Below, piece by piece: positions 1-9,916 of a DNA stretch of 64,000 nt. The stretch is from Chimonanthus salicifolius (taxonomy: Eukaryota > Streptophyta > Magnoliopsida > Laurales > Calycanthaceae): assembly GCA_013350335.1 (NCBI GenBank), contig CM023537.1, positions 48,730,111-48,794,110 on the forward strand, in the 5' to 3' direction. Position 1 is the stretch's first letter, and every line of letters starts with the position of its first letter. Below the pieces are notes generated by a model, which did no database searches, was not told the origin of the DNA, and saw only the letters and a list, made by a program, of their open reading frames with translations. A program made the translations under genes and the position numbers.

Positions 1-559
1 CAAAAAGGTCAACCTTCACTTGCCCCTGCCGACAGATAGCGACCTGCTCCTAACAAACCAACTGCGGACGCTTCCATCCTACCACCGATCAGACGTCTGC
101 ACTCCTGGCCTTCCCTTGCCTTTTACAGTGTGGCCAAGCATCCCACTTTCTCCCCCTTCGCTTGCAGACCTCCAAGCAGATCAGTGACCATTTCCTGCAG
201 TGCAATCCTCTGAAGTAGATATCCAATCATCTAAGGTCTGACCAGAATCTCCTCTCCTTGACATTGATTGTCGTGACATCGATTCTGGGGAATCTATCCC
301 CCCGAGCAACCTCTCTCTTATCCGATTAGGGCCTTCGACCACCTGTCAGGATTCAGGAAACTCTGGAGTCTCTAGCCCAGCTACAATGGAGTTTCCTTCT
401 CCATCCCATTTTAGTATCTTCCCCATCTTCCTTCCCAGAGTTAGCTGTGGTTAGTTGGATGGAAAAATTCGAAGCTAACATTGAATTGAGAAATCAGCCT
501 CTCCCTCTCAATTCTGAACCTTGCAACACCCCTTCCCTTCCTGTCGCTGTTCTTTCTTC
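1..559. other. No gene recognised
   Basis: Pyrimidine-rich sequence with stops in all frames. It lies directly 5' of the LINE 1 remnant and could be the end of its ORF1 or an upstream spacer, but I see no zinc knuckle or other ORF1 motif. If the NDR kinase transcript continues to the left, this stretch is part of its intron 2. Confidence 0.4.
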
Positions 560-829
560 CCCTGAGTAGGTGGATCACAGAACGGTCGAAGTTGACAGAA
601 AATTAGGGATCATTGACAGTGGTCAGGAAAACCTGCTTTTATCTTTCCTAACAGAAATCAGATCCATTGGTCTGCCTTCTCTAGTCAAATGCAAAGACCG
701 AACTGCAAAGGAACTTAGCAGGTTGAATTTCCTCGGTCAATTACAACTGTAGTAAGAGAAAAAGATGATGGGGAACCCTCAGGATTTCCAACCATGAACC
801 AGTGGCAGGAAAAGATGTGGTTTCCTCAT

Positions 830-1510
830 ATGAAGATCCTCTCTTGGAATGTTAGGGACCTAGGTGACCCCTCCAAAAGAACTGCAATAAAGCATTACTA
901 GGTGACCCCTCCAAAAGAACTGCAATAAAGCATTTCATTCAGTCCTTCAAGCCTGATATAATTTGTTTCCAAGAATCCAAATTGGAGAATCCGTCAAACT
1001 ATATTTTACAGTCTTTTTGGGGAGGCTGTAGGCACATATGGGAAGCCAAAGCCTCCATCAACTCTTCGGGTGGACTCGTCATTTGTTGGGAGCTGGGTAA
1101 ATTCAGCATGATTGGATTTCATGTTGGTGATTTCTCTATCCATTCACTTGGAATATCGCATCTCAGCTTAAGATTGGACCATATCTTCCGTCTACGGTCC
1201 ATGTGACGAGGCTAGGAAGATTTTTTTTCTGTCGAAAATTCATTCGCTTGGCGGCAAATGGGGTAATTGTTGGTGTATGTGTGGAGATTTTAATATCGTC
1301 AAATTTCCTCATGAAAGAATGGGTGTCTCTCGATCTTTAACCATTAAGTGGCAGTTTTCTGTGCATCTTTAGCTTTTCGTTGGTGGATCTCCCATCGTCA
1401 GGGGGTGAATTCACATGGTCTGAGGGCCACGACAACTCTTCCCTATCCTGCATATACAGATTTCTTGTCTCACCCAAGTGGTTAGACTTTCTCCGGCTCC
1501 CATGTGACGG
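830..1510 (+). pseudogene. LINE 1 endonuclease domain (broken)
   Basis: The first codons read MKILSWNVRDLGDPSKRTAI, the usual start of the plant LINE endonuclease (N in the SWN motif is catalytic in the family). Further on are CFQESKLE, GDFNIVKFPHERMG (the GDFN active-site motif near 1283) and a motif like SRLDRFLVS read as IYRFLVSPKWLDF. The frame is broken first by a 38-bp tandem duplication at 861-936, then by several stops and shifts. This enzyme family nicks target DNA to prime reverse transcription. This copy cannot make a protein. Confidence 0.8.
861..936 (+). repeat. 38-bp tandem duplication inside the LINE endonuclease
   Basis: The block at 861-898 is repeated at 899-936, with 36 identical leading bases. 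38 is not a multiple of three, so the duplication shifts the reading frame and produces an early stop. It is a local duplication, not part of the element family. Confidence 0.9.
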
Positions 1511-1969
1511 TGCTCCCTAGGCCCATTTTTATCACCAACCCTTGGTGCTTGATACTTTTGAGGAATCTTGGGGGCCAGCCCCTGTCCGTTTTGAGCTCTG
1601 TTGGATCAATGAAAAAGGTTTTAAGGATCTAGTGACTAATTGGTGGGCTAACTACAATCCAACAGGTAGGAAAGGTTTTATCCTCTCTCAGAAACTCACA
1701 TTCCTGAAAGGCAAGTTAAAAAGTTGGCGCCACTCGTGCTTTGGGGTCCTTATCCGAATCCCTTGCAACCCTCCTGAACAGCATCAATTAAATACATATC
1801 AGTGAGCAATTGGAAACCTTTCCGAGGAAGATCATCTGTTGCGGCAAGATCTCCAAGATTAGTATCGTGCTAAGTGCATCCAAGATAAAGTGATATGGAG
1901 GCAGCAATCATGTTACAGGTGGAAGGAAGGTGACTAAAACACACAGTTTTGTCATGTCAGGTGAGCGTG

Positions 1970-2354
1970 TGTTGAGTCCCACATTAGATGTGTGCTGGGA
2001 AGGTCCTAGGCTTATAAGTGGGGGTAGGCACCACCCATAGTGGTTAACCATTTTGGGACAGGAAGTGCCTCCGTGACAGTGGTATCAGAGCCAACCCGAG
2101 GGCACTATCATGTGGACTCAGAGACACTGCAACGAGGCTCCCCTTGACGTGTGGGCCCTACACAAAAGAGGTGTGGGCCCCCTAGTGAGGGCAACAGGGA
2201 TTGGGCCGGGGATCCTGTCACGTAGGCATATGTTGAGTCCCACATCAAATGTGTGCTGGGAAGGTCCTGGACTCATAAGTGGATGCGCACCAAACGCGCT
2301 TAGCACCACCCATAGTGGTTAACCAGTTTTGAGATGGGAAGTGCCTCCATGACA
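1970..2354 (+). mobile_element. TRIM 1: miniature LTR retrotransposon nested in LINE 1
   Basis: Two direct terminal repeats, 1970-2078 and 2231-2354, both start TGTTGAGTCCCACAT and end GTGACA/ATGACA. They share the blocks GTGTGCTGGGAAGGTCC and CACCCATAGTGGTTAACCA. The right copy has about 15 extra bases. Directly after the left repeat is the primer site TGGTATCAGAGC (2080-2091), the initiator-methionine tRNA type. The 150-bp interior has no coding capacity. This is the classic TRIM layout, mobilised in trans. GCGTG precedes the element, and the same pentamer occurs 12 bp beyond its right end, so a target duplication is not clean. LINE reverse transcriptase sequence resumes on the right. Confidence 0.85.
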
Positions 2355-2368
2355 CTCAGCTCACAAGC

Positions 2369-3090
2369 GTGTCACATATCAAGCCTCTCTCCATTGATAA
2401 CACTTTGATTGTTGACAAGGATTGCATCACCTCCTCCATTATCAACTTTTTCCAAGATCAGTACTCCGCCAACCATTGGGAGAGAGTGCCCATCACAGGT
2501 TTACCCTTCAAGACTTTAGCCCCACAAGATGCGTCCCACCTTGAAAGACCCTTTACTGAAGATGAGATTAAATCGGCGGTGTGGGATCGTGGCGAGGATC
2601 GAGCCCTTGGCCAGAAAAGTACCCTTTAGCTTTCTTCAAAATTTTCTCGGAGGTTGTCAAGCGCGAGTTAGTTGATTTTTGTGTGTGAATTCTTTCAGAG
2701 GGGTAGATTGTCCAAGAATCTCGGGGCTACTTTCCTCGTCCTTGTCTCGAAAAAGGATGGGTGTCCACTTAGAGATTTCCGTTAGGTAGTCCTTACAAGA
2801 TCTTTTTCAAGCTTCTCACCAATAGATTGAAAGTTTTCTTACCCAATTTGACATCTCCTTTTCAATCGGCCACGGTTGAGGGTAGGCAGTATGGAAGCTG
2901 TCATCACAACCCATGAATGCATGGACTCCCAACACAAATCAGGCAGGGAAGGTGTGGTTTGTAAGATGATTTAGAGAAAGCTTATGATATGGTTGACAGA
3001 AGCTTCCTTCACTTCATCCTTTCTAGCATGCGTTTTCGAAGAAAGTGAGGCATCTAGATACAGTATGAGAGTTCTCCCCTTGGTTCTAGA
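2369..3090 (+). pseudogene. LINE 1 reverse transcriptase, N-terminal part (broken)
   Basis: The first frame reads through a typical LINE stretch: HIKPLSIDNTLIVDKD, then FFQDQYS, then RPFTEDEIKSAVWD. The region up to 3090 has frameshifted remnants of the finger and palm, ending with a motif A-like AYDMVDRSF near 2970-3000. The catalytic FADD motif and everything after it are absent. The copy is clearly truncated by the neighbouring LTR-type insertion. Confidence 0.75.
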
Positions 3091-3926
3091 ACACGATTAA
3101 ACCTAGAGGGAAGGTGAATAGGTCAATTCCAAAATCATTGGTCCTTTTAAAATTACTTGATTGATTAGATATTATGCAGCGGATATTGCAATCAAGTGTT
3201 TATGTGTTAGCAATAGTGATTATCAATCAACATATTAAATTAGCTCTAACACTACAAGAACAAGGACACAAGATATATTGTGGTTCGGTTAGCCAACCTA
3301 CATCCACTGTTAGGACTAGCTCAACCTTGAGATATCCCCAAATCCACTAAGTGGAGACTTACAGCCTCACAATTAGAGTAGGAATTCCACATCACTCATT
3401 TGGTTGAGAATTTCACCCACTACATGTAGAATAGGAATTCCACCTATTCTAATTGGCTGGGAATTCCACCCACCACATGTGCCAGAGACGACGCTCTAGA
3501 TTTTTTTAGTAGGTTCCAGAGCCAAGCCTCCTTAATCCACTTTTACAGGACAAAGGTTTTAACAACAAAATTAAAACCAATAAACATTTGCCTTTTAGCT
3601 CTTTCTCGACGATGTGTGTTTCTCAAAGATCCACCCAATGTGTGCCCGAGTTAATCCCGACGTTCCTCCTCGTAGCCGTCGTTGAGCAATCACAATCTCA
3701 GAGTGACTAGAAAATTGGTTCTACCAATATCTATCCTAGTTGTATATCATTTCCCCTCTCTCTCTCTTTTCACAACCTCAATCACTATGATTGGTTGTAT
3801 TAGATTTCCCAAGTGTAAGCACAAGAGAGAGAGTGATCCTTTTATTGGCCCTTATTTAAGCCCACTGATAATGATGAGGATCCAACAGAATTGCCAAAAT
3901 ATGTAAAACGGTTGCACAAGGATTGG

Positions 3927-3934
3927 TATTTATA
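3927..3934 (-). promoter_or_regulatory. TATA box of the minus-strand LTR
   Basis: TATAAATA on the minus strand, in the sequence CTCTATAAATACC, downstream of a palindrome-rich U3-like region and upstream of a CT-rich leader. Confidence 0.5.
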
Positions 3935-3982
3935 GAGAAGGCAACCTATTTCATAAACTGTCATGTATCGATAGGTCGAGCA

Positions 3983-4372
3983 CACCGAGGGGTCGGTGAC
4001 AAAATATTACCGTTCAATCACCCGACCGTTACGCATTAAATGCACTCCCAACTGCATAATTTATACCCTCCGACATGTTTGTGTTGTCGATGAGCCTATA
4101 GTCATGGCACTGAGGGGTCGGTCCATCTGAGGGTCTCGATCTGGGGCAACACCATGCAGACAGAGTTTTATGTCCCGAAACTAGTCCTGTCCAGAACGAC
4201 CTATCACTCTTTACCGAGGGGTTAGTCCTGGTACTCTCGATCAGTCTTGAAATACCGAGATGTTTGTTTTCTCGAGAGTCCACCGGAGTTCTAAGTTTCA
4301 GAACTCATAAGTTATCATCGACGAGTCGTTTGACCACGAGGGGTCATTAAGTTCATCACCGAGGGGTCGGTG
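3983..4372. repeat. Palindromic word array, CACCGAggggTCGGTG type
   Basis: Two perfect copies (3983-3998, 4357-4372) and two variants (about 4108-4124 and 4213-4228), all with arms CACCGA and TCGGTG around GGGG. A fifth partial is near 4338. They sit upstream of the TATA box of the LTR. Confidence 0.75.
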
Positions 4373-4507
4373 CATACGAGACTCTCGAGCAGAGGTATAT
4401 CCAGAATGACACCCCCGTTCTTCCCATAGAGGTTGCTTGACGATTTATCCCCAATTGTCTAATTTTTAATGTGTTCAAAAACAAACTGACATGGGTCCTT
4501 GGTTCTA

Positions 4508-5119
4508 AATGTTGGTTTAGCAGCCAATATCAAATACCAAATGAAAATTGAATACCGGCTATCTATTCCTTATGATGAATCATGTTTTTTAGGGTGGTCC
4601 AAATAAAGCAAAGATGGCAAAGTCTTTCTCTCTCTCATTTCCATACAATTTTCAAAGAATATAAAAGCAAATCTTGTAAGCAAAAGTTTGAGGAGGAATT
4701 AATTAAGAGGTTGGCTCATGTCATGAAGCCCAGACCCTTTGATATTAGTCATCAAGGAGATTCAAAGATTCTATAGTGGAAAAACATTGAATTTAAGCAC
4801 GTCAAGGAAACCGTTGATTATGGAGGGGCCTCTTGTGAAGTCCCAGCCGGCCTTGCTCTTCAACATCAGATCTTCCTTTGCACCCTCGGCTTGTACTCAT
4901 CCTAAAGCAGTCTTTTCTCCACACGGCGAACATCAGGTTTTCATCCGCATCATCGTCATGCACCCTTCCAGGAGCTTCTTTCCTTCTTCCCACAATGACA
5001 GATACATGGCTACCTCCACTTCATCTTGCTTCACTCCTCTTACTCAGATCATTGAATGTGGTACCCTCGGTCCTACATCCTATTTTTTTCTTTCATTGTT
5101 ATGGTTCTTCTAGGTGGTG
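4508..5119. other. No gene recognised
   Basis: Unassigned sequence between the LTR remnant and LINE 2. Short open frames exist on both strands, but none carries a motif I recognise. The part from about 4800 could be the truncated 5' end of LINE 2. Confidence 0.4.
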
Positions 5120-5169
5120 GTCTCATCCCTCATCTCGATTTAGTGTGCATTTGCCGAGTCCCTTTCTTG

Positions 5170-6102
5170 ATCGGCCCTATCTTAGGGAACTCAATAGTCT
5201 TCCCTCCCCTTTTACTAGATCAAACTCTCCATCTTTCATTGAGGGTAGAACTGGCCGACCATTAATGGATGGGGTCCAACTCAAAAAGGTTAGTGAAGCG
5301 AGGGCAAGTTGGTTGGAAAGGGAGTTCACCGTAGAGAAAATTAGAGCAGCCTTAGATTGCATCGAAGGCGAAAAAGCCCCGAGCCCAGACGGAAAGCAAG
5401 TTGGGCTACGGTGGGTTCGGAACTTTCTTAAGGTCTTTAAGGAATCCCATGAATGCGGTGTTATAAATAAAGGCCTCAAGAATTCCTTTATAACCCTCAT
5501 ACCGAAAAGGATGGTCCTTCGGAACGGTCTCACTTCAGACCGATCAGCCTCGTTGAGGGTGTTTATAAATTATTAGCAAAGGTTTTGACAGAGAGGCTAA
5601 AGGAGGTTCTTCCAGAAATTATTGGGGAATCACAGGGCGCTTTTGTCGAGGACAGACAGATCCTTGATGGGGTTCTTAAGCAAATGAATTAACCCATATG
5701 CGTATTAGGGACAAGCAGTCAGGGATCTTATTCAAAATTGACATGGAAATGGCCTACGATTTTGTGGATTGGACTTTTGTGGGTTACCTTTTTGATAGGA
5801 TGGTTTTGGGCAACGATGGAAGAGTTGGATGAAATCTTGCATGGAGAACACCACTTGTTCTGTTTTGGTAAATGGCTTCCCAACTCACCCAATAGCAGCA
5901 AATTGAGGTCTTACGCAACGGGATCCGCTCTCACCATTTATTTTCACATTGATTGGCGAGGGTCTGAATAGGTTGGTGGAGAAGGCTAGGGATTTAGGTA
6001 TAGTCAAAGGTTGTCAAGTATTTCGAGCAAGGCTCGGTTGTCATACATTTGCAATTCACCGATGACACACTATTTTTCTATGAACCAAGCAAAGAAGAAG
6101 TC
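5170..6102 (+). pseudogene. LINE 2 reverse transcriptase, first part
   Basis: One long frame carries EASWLEREFTVEKIRAAL-type sequence and KAPSPDG (usual KAPGPDG), then shifts. Motif A is read as KIDMEMAYDFVDW near 5732-5770. The catalytic box is FTDD (ttc acc gat gac, 6055-6066), where most plant LINEs have FADD. Several frame changes separate the blocks. This enzyme copies the element RNA at the nicked target. The copy is inactive, but all core RT blocks are recognisable. Confidence 0.8.
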
Positions 6103-6237
6103 ATTGGTTACAGGCCCGGCCCTGCCCTTAGGCGAACTAGGCCGCCGCCGAGGGCCCCCAAGTCGGGTTCAATTTTTAAGTTCCCGCACCTTATTTTATT
6201 TTATAAATTTATTTTAATGTTCATTTTATCAACAAAT

Positions 6238-6309
6238 GGATCCGTAGCATAATGATAGAGCGTGTGACTTTAAACCTGAAAGTTGTGTGTTCGATTCACG
6301 TCGGGTTCA
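6238..6309 (+). tRNA. tRNA-like cloverleaf (degenerate, probably pseudo-tRNA)
   Basis: A 72-nt segment folds by hand as a tRNA. Acceptor GGATCCG (6238-6244) pairs with CGGGTTC (6302-6308), followed by discriminator A. Positions 8-9 are TA. The D arm is GCAT/GAGC. The T arm is GTGTG/CACGT with a canonical loop TTCGATT. Box B-like TTCGATTC is intact and box A is weak. The anticodon loop CTTTAAA gives TTA, which would read UAA stop codons, but the anticodon stem (TGTGA/CCTGA) has only two pairs. It resembles a decayed Lys(TTT)-type tRNA. Function is unlikely. Confidence 0.55.
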
Positions 6310-6319
6310 ATTTATATAT

Positions 6320-6600
6320 TTCTTATAAATATTTTCAACTTCTTACTCCATGTTGTTAAACTTTTTGCAATTTCTTATAAATTTAAACATAATTTTTCTT
6401 TAAGTAAAATAACAGACATAATTTTCTTACTCCATGTTGTTAAACTTTTGCAATTTCTTATAAATATTTTTCAACTTCTTACTCCATGTTGTTAAACTTT
6501 TTGCAATTTCTTATAAATTTCTTATTAATTTAAACTTAATTTTTCTTGAATTAAAATAACAGACATAATTTTTCTTTAAGTAAAATAACTTGGGGAGTAT
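6320..6600 (+). repeat. Imperfect tandem repeats inside the hAT element
   Basis: The block CTTACTCCATGTTGTTAAAC followed by TTTTGCAATTTCTTATAAAT occurs three times. A second block, AAAATAACAGACATAATTTT, occurs twice. Confidence 0.75.
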
Positions 6601-7148
6601 TTAAAGTCCAACTTGAAAAGGTTTGACAAGACTCGTTAACTCGCTTTACTCGAATTCGCATCGAGTTTAGTCAACTCAGATTGATTTGGCCAATTTTTTT
6701 TTCAAATTTTAAATCTATAATTCTAATAAAATGAATTAAACATCATGATAAAAAGCATTTATCCTATAGTCTTATTTTTCTTTTAAAAATTAAGAATTGA
6801 GATGATTAATTGACTCTATTACAAGATTAAAATGATTATATAAAGGTCAGATTTTAACTAAGCATTATCATTTTTTTAGAAATTTTAATAAAATGTGACC
6901 TAAAGAAGTCCCTAAATGAGGAAACTTATTGTTCATTGTAATATAGATGGTTGAATGGAAAGAAAATGGGTTTAAATTTGAATGATTATTTTGTGCTTTA
7001 TAATTTATAATTGTGATAATTTTTTAACATAATTTTACTTTATAAGTTATTTTAAATGCATATACTTTAGCATGTCAACTACTCTTTTTAAATACAATAA
7101 AATAATAAAAAATAATATGCATGACACAAGCGGAAATTAAATTTGTTA

Positions 7149-7271
7149 CAAGAAAGATTGAATGTATTAGCTATTTTATCTATTGAAAAAGATATGTTAA
7201 AAAAACTTAAATATAGTAATTTTGTTCGTAATTTTGCATCTCAAAATTTGAGAGGAATAAATTTTAAATAA
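7149..7271 (+). pseudogene. hAT transposase C-terminal remnant (TTF-type)
   Basis: Forty codons plus a TAA stop begin QERLNVLAILSIEKDM and end NFASQNLRGINFK. This matches the conserved C-terminal end of plant hAT transposases of the TTF-type zinc finger and dimerisation-domain group (typical form: QERLNGLAMLSIE...FASxxARxINF). The rest of the transposase has been lost or decayed beyond recognition. Its orientation and position next to the right terminal repeat fit an internal deletion of an autonomous element. Confidence 0.7.
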
Positions 7272-7421
7272 TACTTTGTTATAAATTTGATTATGATATT
7301 TTATTTGGATGTTTCACACTTTGTAAAAAAATGTATGATTTTATTTTCTGTGTGTGTATAAAATGCCATCTTAAGAGTTCGCCTAAGCCCCTGAAATCTC
7401 TGGGCCGGCACTGATTGGTTA

Positions 7422-8160
7422 TAAGGCGATTCTCGGATGCTTCGAACTAGCTTCAGGTTTGAGAGTTAACTTGGGCAAGAGTATTCTCATTGGAATAGGT
7501 GTGGAGGAACATTTATTGCTTTAAATACATAGGTTTGCCAGTGGGAGGGAACCCAAGATCAAAAGCTTTTTGGGCCCCGGTGGTGGAAAAGGTGGAGAAA
7601 AGATTGGAGGGATGGGGCAGGAAGTACCTATCATTAAGAGGAAGGTTAATTCTCATCAGATCTGTTCTTATGAATCTTCCCATTTACTGCATGTCCATCT
7701 TTCAAATGCCAAAAGGAATTTCGAGGAAGTTGGAACAGTGCTTTAGGAGGTTCCTATGGGGGGATAGACAAGATAGGAAGACGGTTAACTTGGTCTTTTG
7801 GTCCGATATGACCAAGCCCAAGTCGTCTAGAGGTTTGGGCATAGTCCCAATTCAAGTAAGGAACCAAGCACTATTATTCAAGTGGAGTTGATGTTTTGGG
7901 AAAGAAAAGGAAGCGTTGTGGGTCAAAGTTTTAATAGTCAAATATGGTTTAGGAGATAGAGGCTGGGTTTTAGGAGAAAACGTGGAAAGGATAGGTGCAC
8001 AGGTAGTAAAGGCATGGTGGAGGATAGGAAGAGGACAGGGGCTTGTGGGCTGCATTTTTCAAGAAAACCTAAGGCTCCTTGTTGGAAACAGAGATAGAAC
8101 CCTCTTCTGGATGGATTCATGGCTTGGAGAGAGACCCTCTTAGTCAAGGATTGCTATAGG
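7422..8160 (+). pseudogene. LINE 2 reverse transcriptase C-terminal part and zinc-binding region
   Basis: After the hAT target duplication the RT frame resumes with CFELASGLRVNLGKS, then, one frame over, YIGLPVGGNPRSKAFW, LEGWGRKYLSLRGRL, LPIYCMSIFQMP and FRRFLWG. These are standard LINE blocks from the thumb and post-RT region. From 7890 the sequence has LWVKVLIVKYG and FWMDSWLGERP, typical of the zf-RVT region. At least two frameshifts and one stop break it. Confidence 0.8.
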
Positions 8161-8539
8161 GTTGAGGAAAACCAAGCGCTTTAGTATTTTGATTTCAAAA
8201 GAGATCTTAGGGGCTTCGAGCAGGAGAGCCTAAATGAGCTTTTGACCTTTTTGGGAGCTTTTCCCCTATCTAGAGAGAAGGGAGATGAACAAATTTGGAC
8301 AGGAGTTTCATCGCGTTATATCTCAATGAATTCAGTTGTAGAAAAAATTAGGCCAAGACAGAATTGAGACCCAAACAAGGAAGATCCTAAGCCCCCGCCG
8401 GGCGCGAATACAAGCATTTGCGTGTAGAGTGTCCTAAAACGTAAGGTCCTTTCAAGAGTGGAGTTAAACAAAAGGGGTCGACTCAACCCTGAGGATGACC
8501 TTCAATGCACCTTTTGTGGTCATGCGGAGGAAGATACAC

Positions 8540-8890
8540 TTAACTTCAATGTAGACGGAGCTGCCAAGTGAAAACCAGGGCCGGTAGGAATTGGGGGGGT
8601 GTTGCGTGATCATACAAGAAGGCCTTCTGTAGTTTTCTTTGAATCGGTATGTTGGAAAGAATCAAATGAGGCAGAACTTTTTAGCATTAAGATTTAAGAG
8701 AGTGTTGACCATCTAGATTTCCCTCGGGCAAGGTAAACTAATTCTTGAAAGTGACTTGGAAAATGCGATTAAATGGGTAATGGGAGCAAAGTAAGGGAGA
8801 TTAAGGCACTACTCTCTGGCCGAGAGGAATCATTCTCACAATTTAACAGATCAGCTAATGGAGTAGTGAACTTCTTTGCAAAATTCAAAG
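8540..8890 (+). pseudogene. LINE 2 RNase H domain (broken)
   Basis: The sequence reads FNVDGAAK, then KPGPVGIGGVLRDH and ESNEAELFSIK, with the expected D, E and D residues of the plant RVT_3-type RNase H carried at the C-terminus of many plant LINEs. Stops interrupt it and the last part shifts to the frame starting near 8773. The T-rich 3' untranslated end follows. Confidence 0.75.
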
Positions 8891-9150
8891 TTGACTCATC
8901 ATGGAGTTTTCTTCTTCTGATTTACATGATGGGAGGGGCTATTCAAGCGTCTTGGTTGTACTGGATGTGTTTCATGGACTTATCAATATATTTTGGGTTT
9001 TCAGGACTTGTTTCCTTGGGAAGGATTATTTTCTGTATTTTTTCTTCTCGTTTGGGTTTATGTCTCCTAAACCCCCCTCATTTTTTTCCTTTTTCTTGTA
9101 CTCATATTTTCTTAATAATGAATTATTCTCTTATTACTGCTCAGAAAAAG

Positions 9151-9736
9151 GTTTGGAAAAATATTCCCAAACATACTGAATCCAAGTTCCATCTCTTCAC
9201 AGGTCTAGTGGGGATCAAGGAGTGCAACAAGATGTAGTTATTATTAGAACATGTCAAACAAAAATTTAAAAAAAGAAGATGGAGTTATTATCAATAAATG
9301 AGGCAAAAAATATATTCAAGAGCAATCTTCAAGAACTCAACATCGAAGGAGTTTTCTCAAACACTAAAGTCGTACAAAGGAGAGAAGCTCCATAGAGGTT
9401 GTTGACAATATGGAAAGATTTTCATTAGCTAGTGAATGGATGCCATGGCTCATTATGTCAGGCAATTGACAAACGATATTGCTGGCATATTGGTTTAAGA
9501 GGGGGTAGAGAAACTCTTTCTTTACAGATTGAATGAGTGAGGATGCATCTATTGGATTATGTGTAAACTACTTCATTCTTGTATTTGGGAAAGCTTATTG
9601 TCAGTCCAAGTGTTTGTTGTTACAATCTTATTATAGTTAATGAAAATTTTGTTAACATTTTAAAGAAAAAGGGACCTAAAGGACCTTTGCAAGACTCAGC
9701 TAATTGATGCATTAGGTATTGAGGTGTCCATGTCAC
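9151..9736. other. Part of NDR kinase intron 2, no gene recognised
   Basis: AT-rich sequence between the LINE 2 tail and NDR exon 2. No kinase exon, repeat signature or coding motif was found on either strand. Confidence 0.5.
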
Positions 9737-9916
9737 CTAACCTCTCCAAAAGCACCTCTGCCAATAATGGTGAGAAGTTCAAAATCATCAACACATATCT
9801 TATGTCTTTTAAGTCGCATATATTCTGTCTCCTTCCTCTCAAGATCCTTTATTAGATTGCTTTGTTCTTCTGCAGACACATCTAAAGAAGCCAATTTTTT
9901 CTCTAGCACCCATCTC
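9737..9916 (-). CDS. NDR: NDR/tricorner Ser/Thr kinase, coding exon 2 (partial gene)
   Basis: This 180-bp minus-strand exon is open throughout. It encodes about residues 55-114 of a plant NDR kinase, an AGC-family kinase activated by MOB proteins that controls polarity, growth and cell division. It starts RWVLEKKLASLDVSAEEQ, continues LKDLERKETEYMRLKRHK-like (read as IKDLERKETEYMRLKRHK), and ends VDDFELLTIIGRGAFGEV, the start of the kinase domain with an intact GxGxFG ATP-binding loop. The acceptor is TATTATCAG (9917-9925) and the donor AG|GTGACA (GT at 9736-9735). Phase joins exactly to exon 1, giving E-R-R-W. The catalytic part of the kinase lies in later exons beyond the left edge. I found none of them in 1-9736. 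Confidence 0.93.

Larger units (their letters stand above)
560..3090 (+). mobile_element. LINE 1: degraded L1-type retrotransposon, split by a TRIM
   Basis: Remnant of a plant L1-type non-LTR retrotransposon. Reading left to right there is a linker resembling the region before ORF2, an apurinic-type endonuclease domain (about 830-1510), a linker, then the N-terminal part of a reverse transcriptase (2369-3090). The RT part stops shortly after the motif A region, where an LTR-type insertion begins, and no zinc finger, RNase H or tail follows. A TRIM sits at 1970-2354. Many stops and frameshifts make it dead. It is antisense to the NDR kinase gene and probably lies in its intron 2. Confidence 0.8.
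3078..4507 (-). mobile_element. Copia (SIRE-like) LTR remnant, minus strand
   Basis: Read on the minus strand this has LTR features: a TATA box (TATAAATA, 3927-3934), a CT-rich leader, and a 3' part with ACCTATTCACC followed by CCCTCTAGG, a signature like the U5 end of the SIRE-like Copia LTR at 32790-32830. It carries four copies of an imperfect palindrome, CACCGAGGGGTCGGTG. No primer site or coding region adjoins it, so it is a solo or truncated LTR. An 11-bp direct repeat, CCTTGGTTCTA, lies at 3078-3088 and 4497-4507. The exact LTR ends are not resolved. Confidence 0.55.
6111..7413 (+). mobile_element. hAT-family DNA transposon remnant (1303 bp)
   Basis: The terminal inverted repeats begin CAGGCCCGGCC on the left and, on the opposite strand at the right, CAGTGCCGGCC. 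Both continue to TTAGGCGAA. An exact 8-bp target duplication ATTGGTTA flanks it at 6103-6110 and 7414-7421, the size typical of hAT elements. The interior is AT-rich, has imperfect 60-100 bp repeats, a tRNA-like cloverleaf (6238-6309) and a short remnant of a hAT transposase C-terminus (7149-7271). It is therefore a deleted, non-autonomous derivative of an autonomous element. Confidence 0.9.
5120..9150 (+). mobile_element. LINE 2: plant L1-type retrotransposon, split by a hAT element
   Basis: A second, better preserved LINE in plus orientation. It lacks the endonuclease but has reverse transcriptase (5170-6102 and 7422-7890), a zinc-binding region (about 7890-8160) and a C-terminal RNase H domain (about 8540-8890). 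A T-rich 3' tail ends near 9150 with the usual AATAATGAATTATT...GCTCAGAAAAAGG type end. The hAT insertion at 6111-7413 interrupts the RT, and its removal restores one continuous frame. It lies antisense in intron 2 of the NDR kinase gene. Confidence 0.85.

Noticed and set aside
6238..6309. Functional suppressor tRNA for UAA
   Set aside because: The anticodon stem has only two of five pairs and box A is weak, so a working tRNA is unlikely; kept only as a tRNA-like remnant.
1..9736. Search for further NDR kinase exons (VAIK, HRD, DFG blocks) on the minus strand
   Set aside because: None found by reading for the expected conserved blocks; the exons are probably left of the window.
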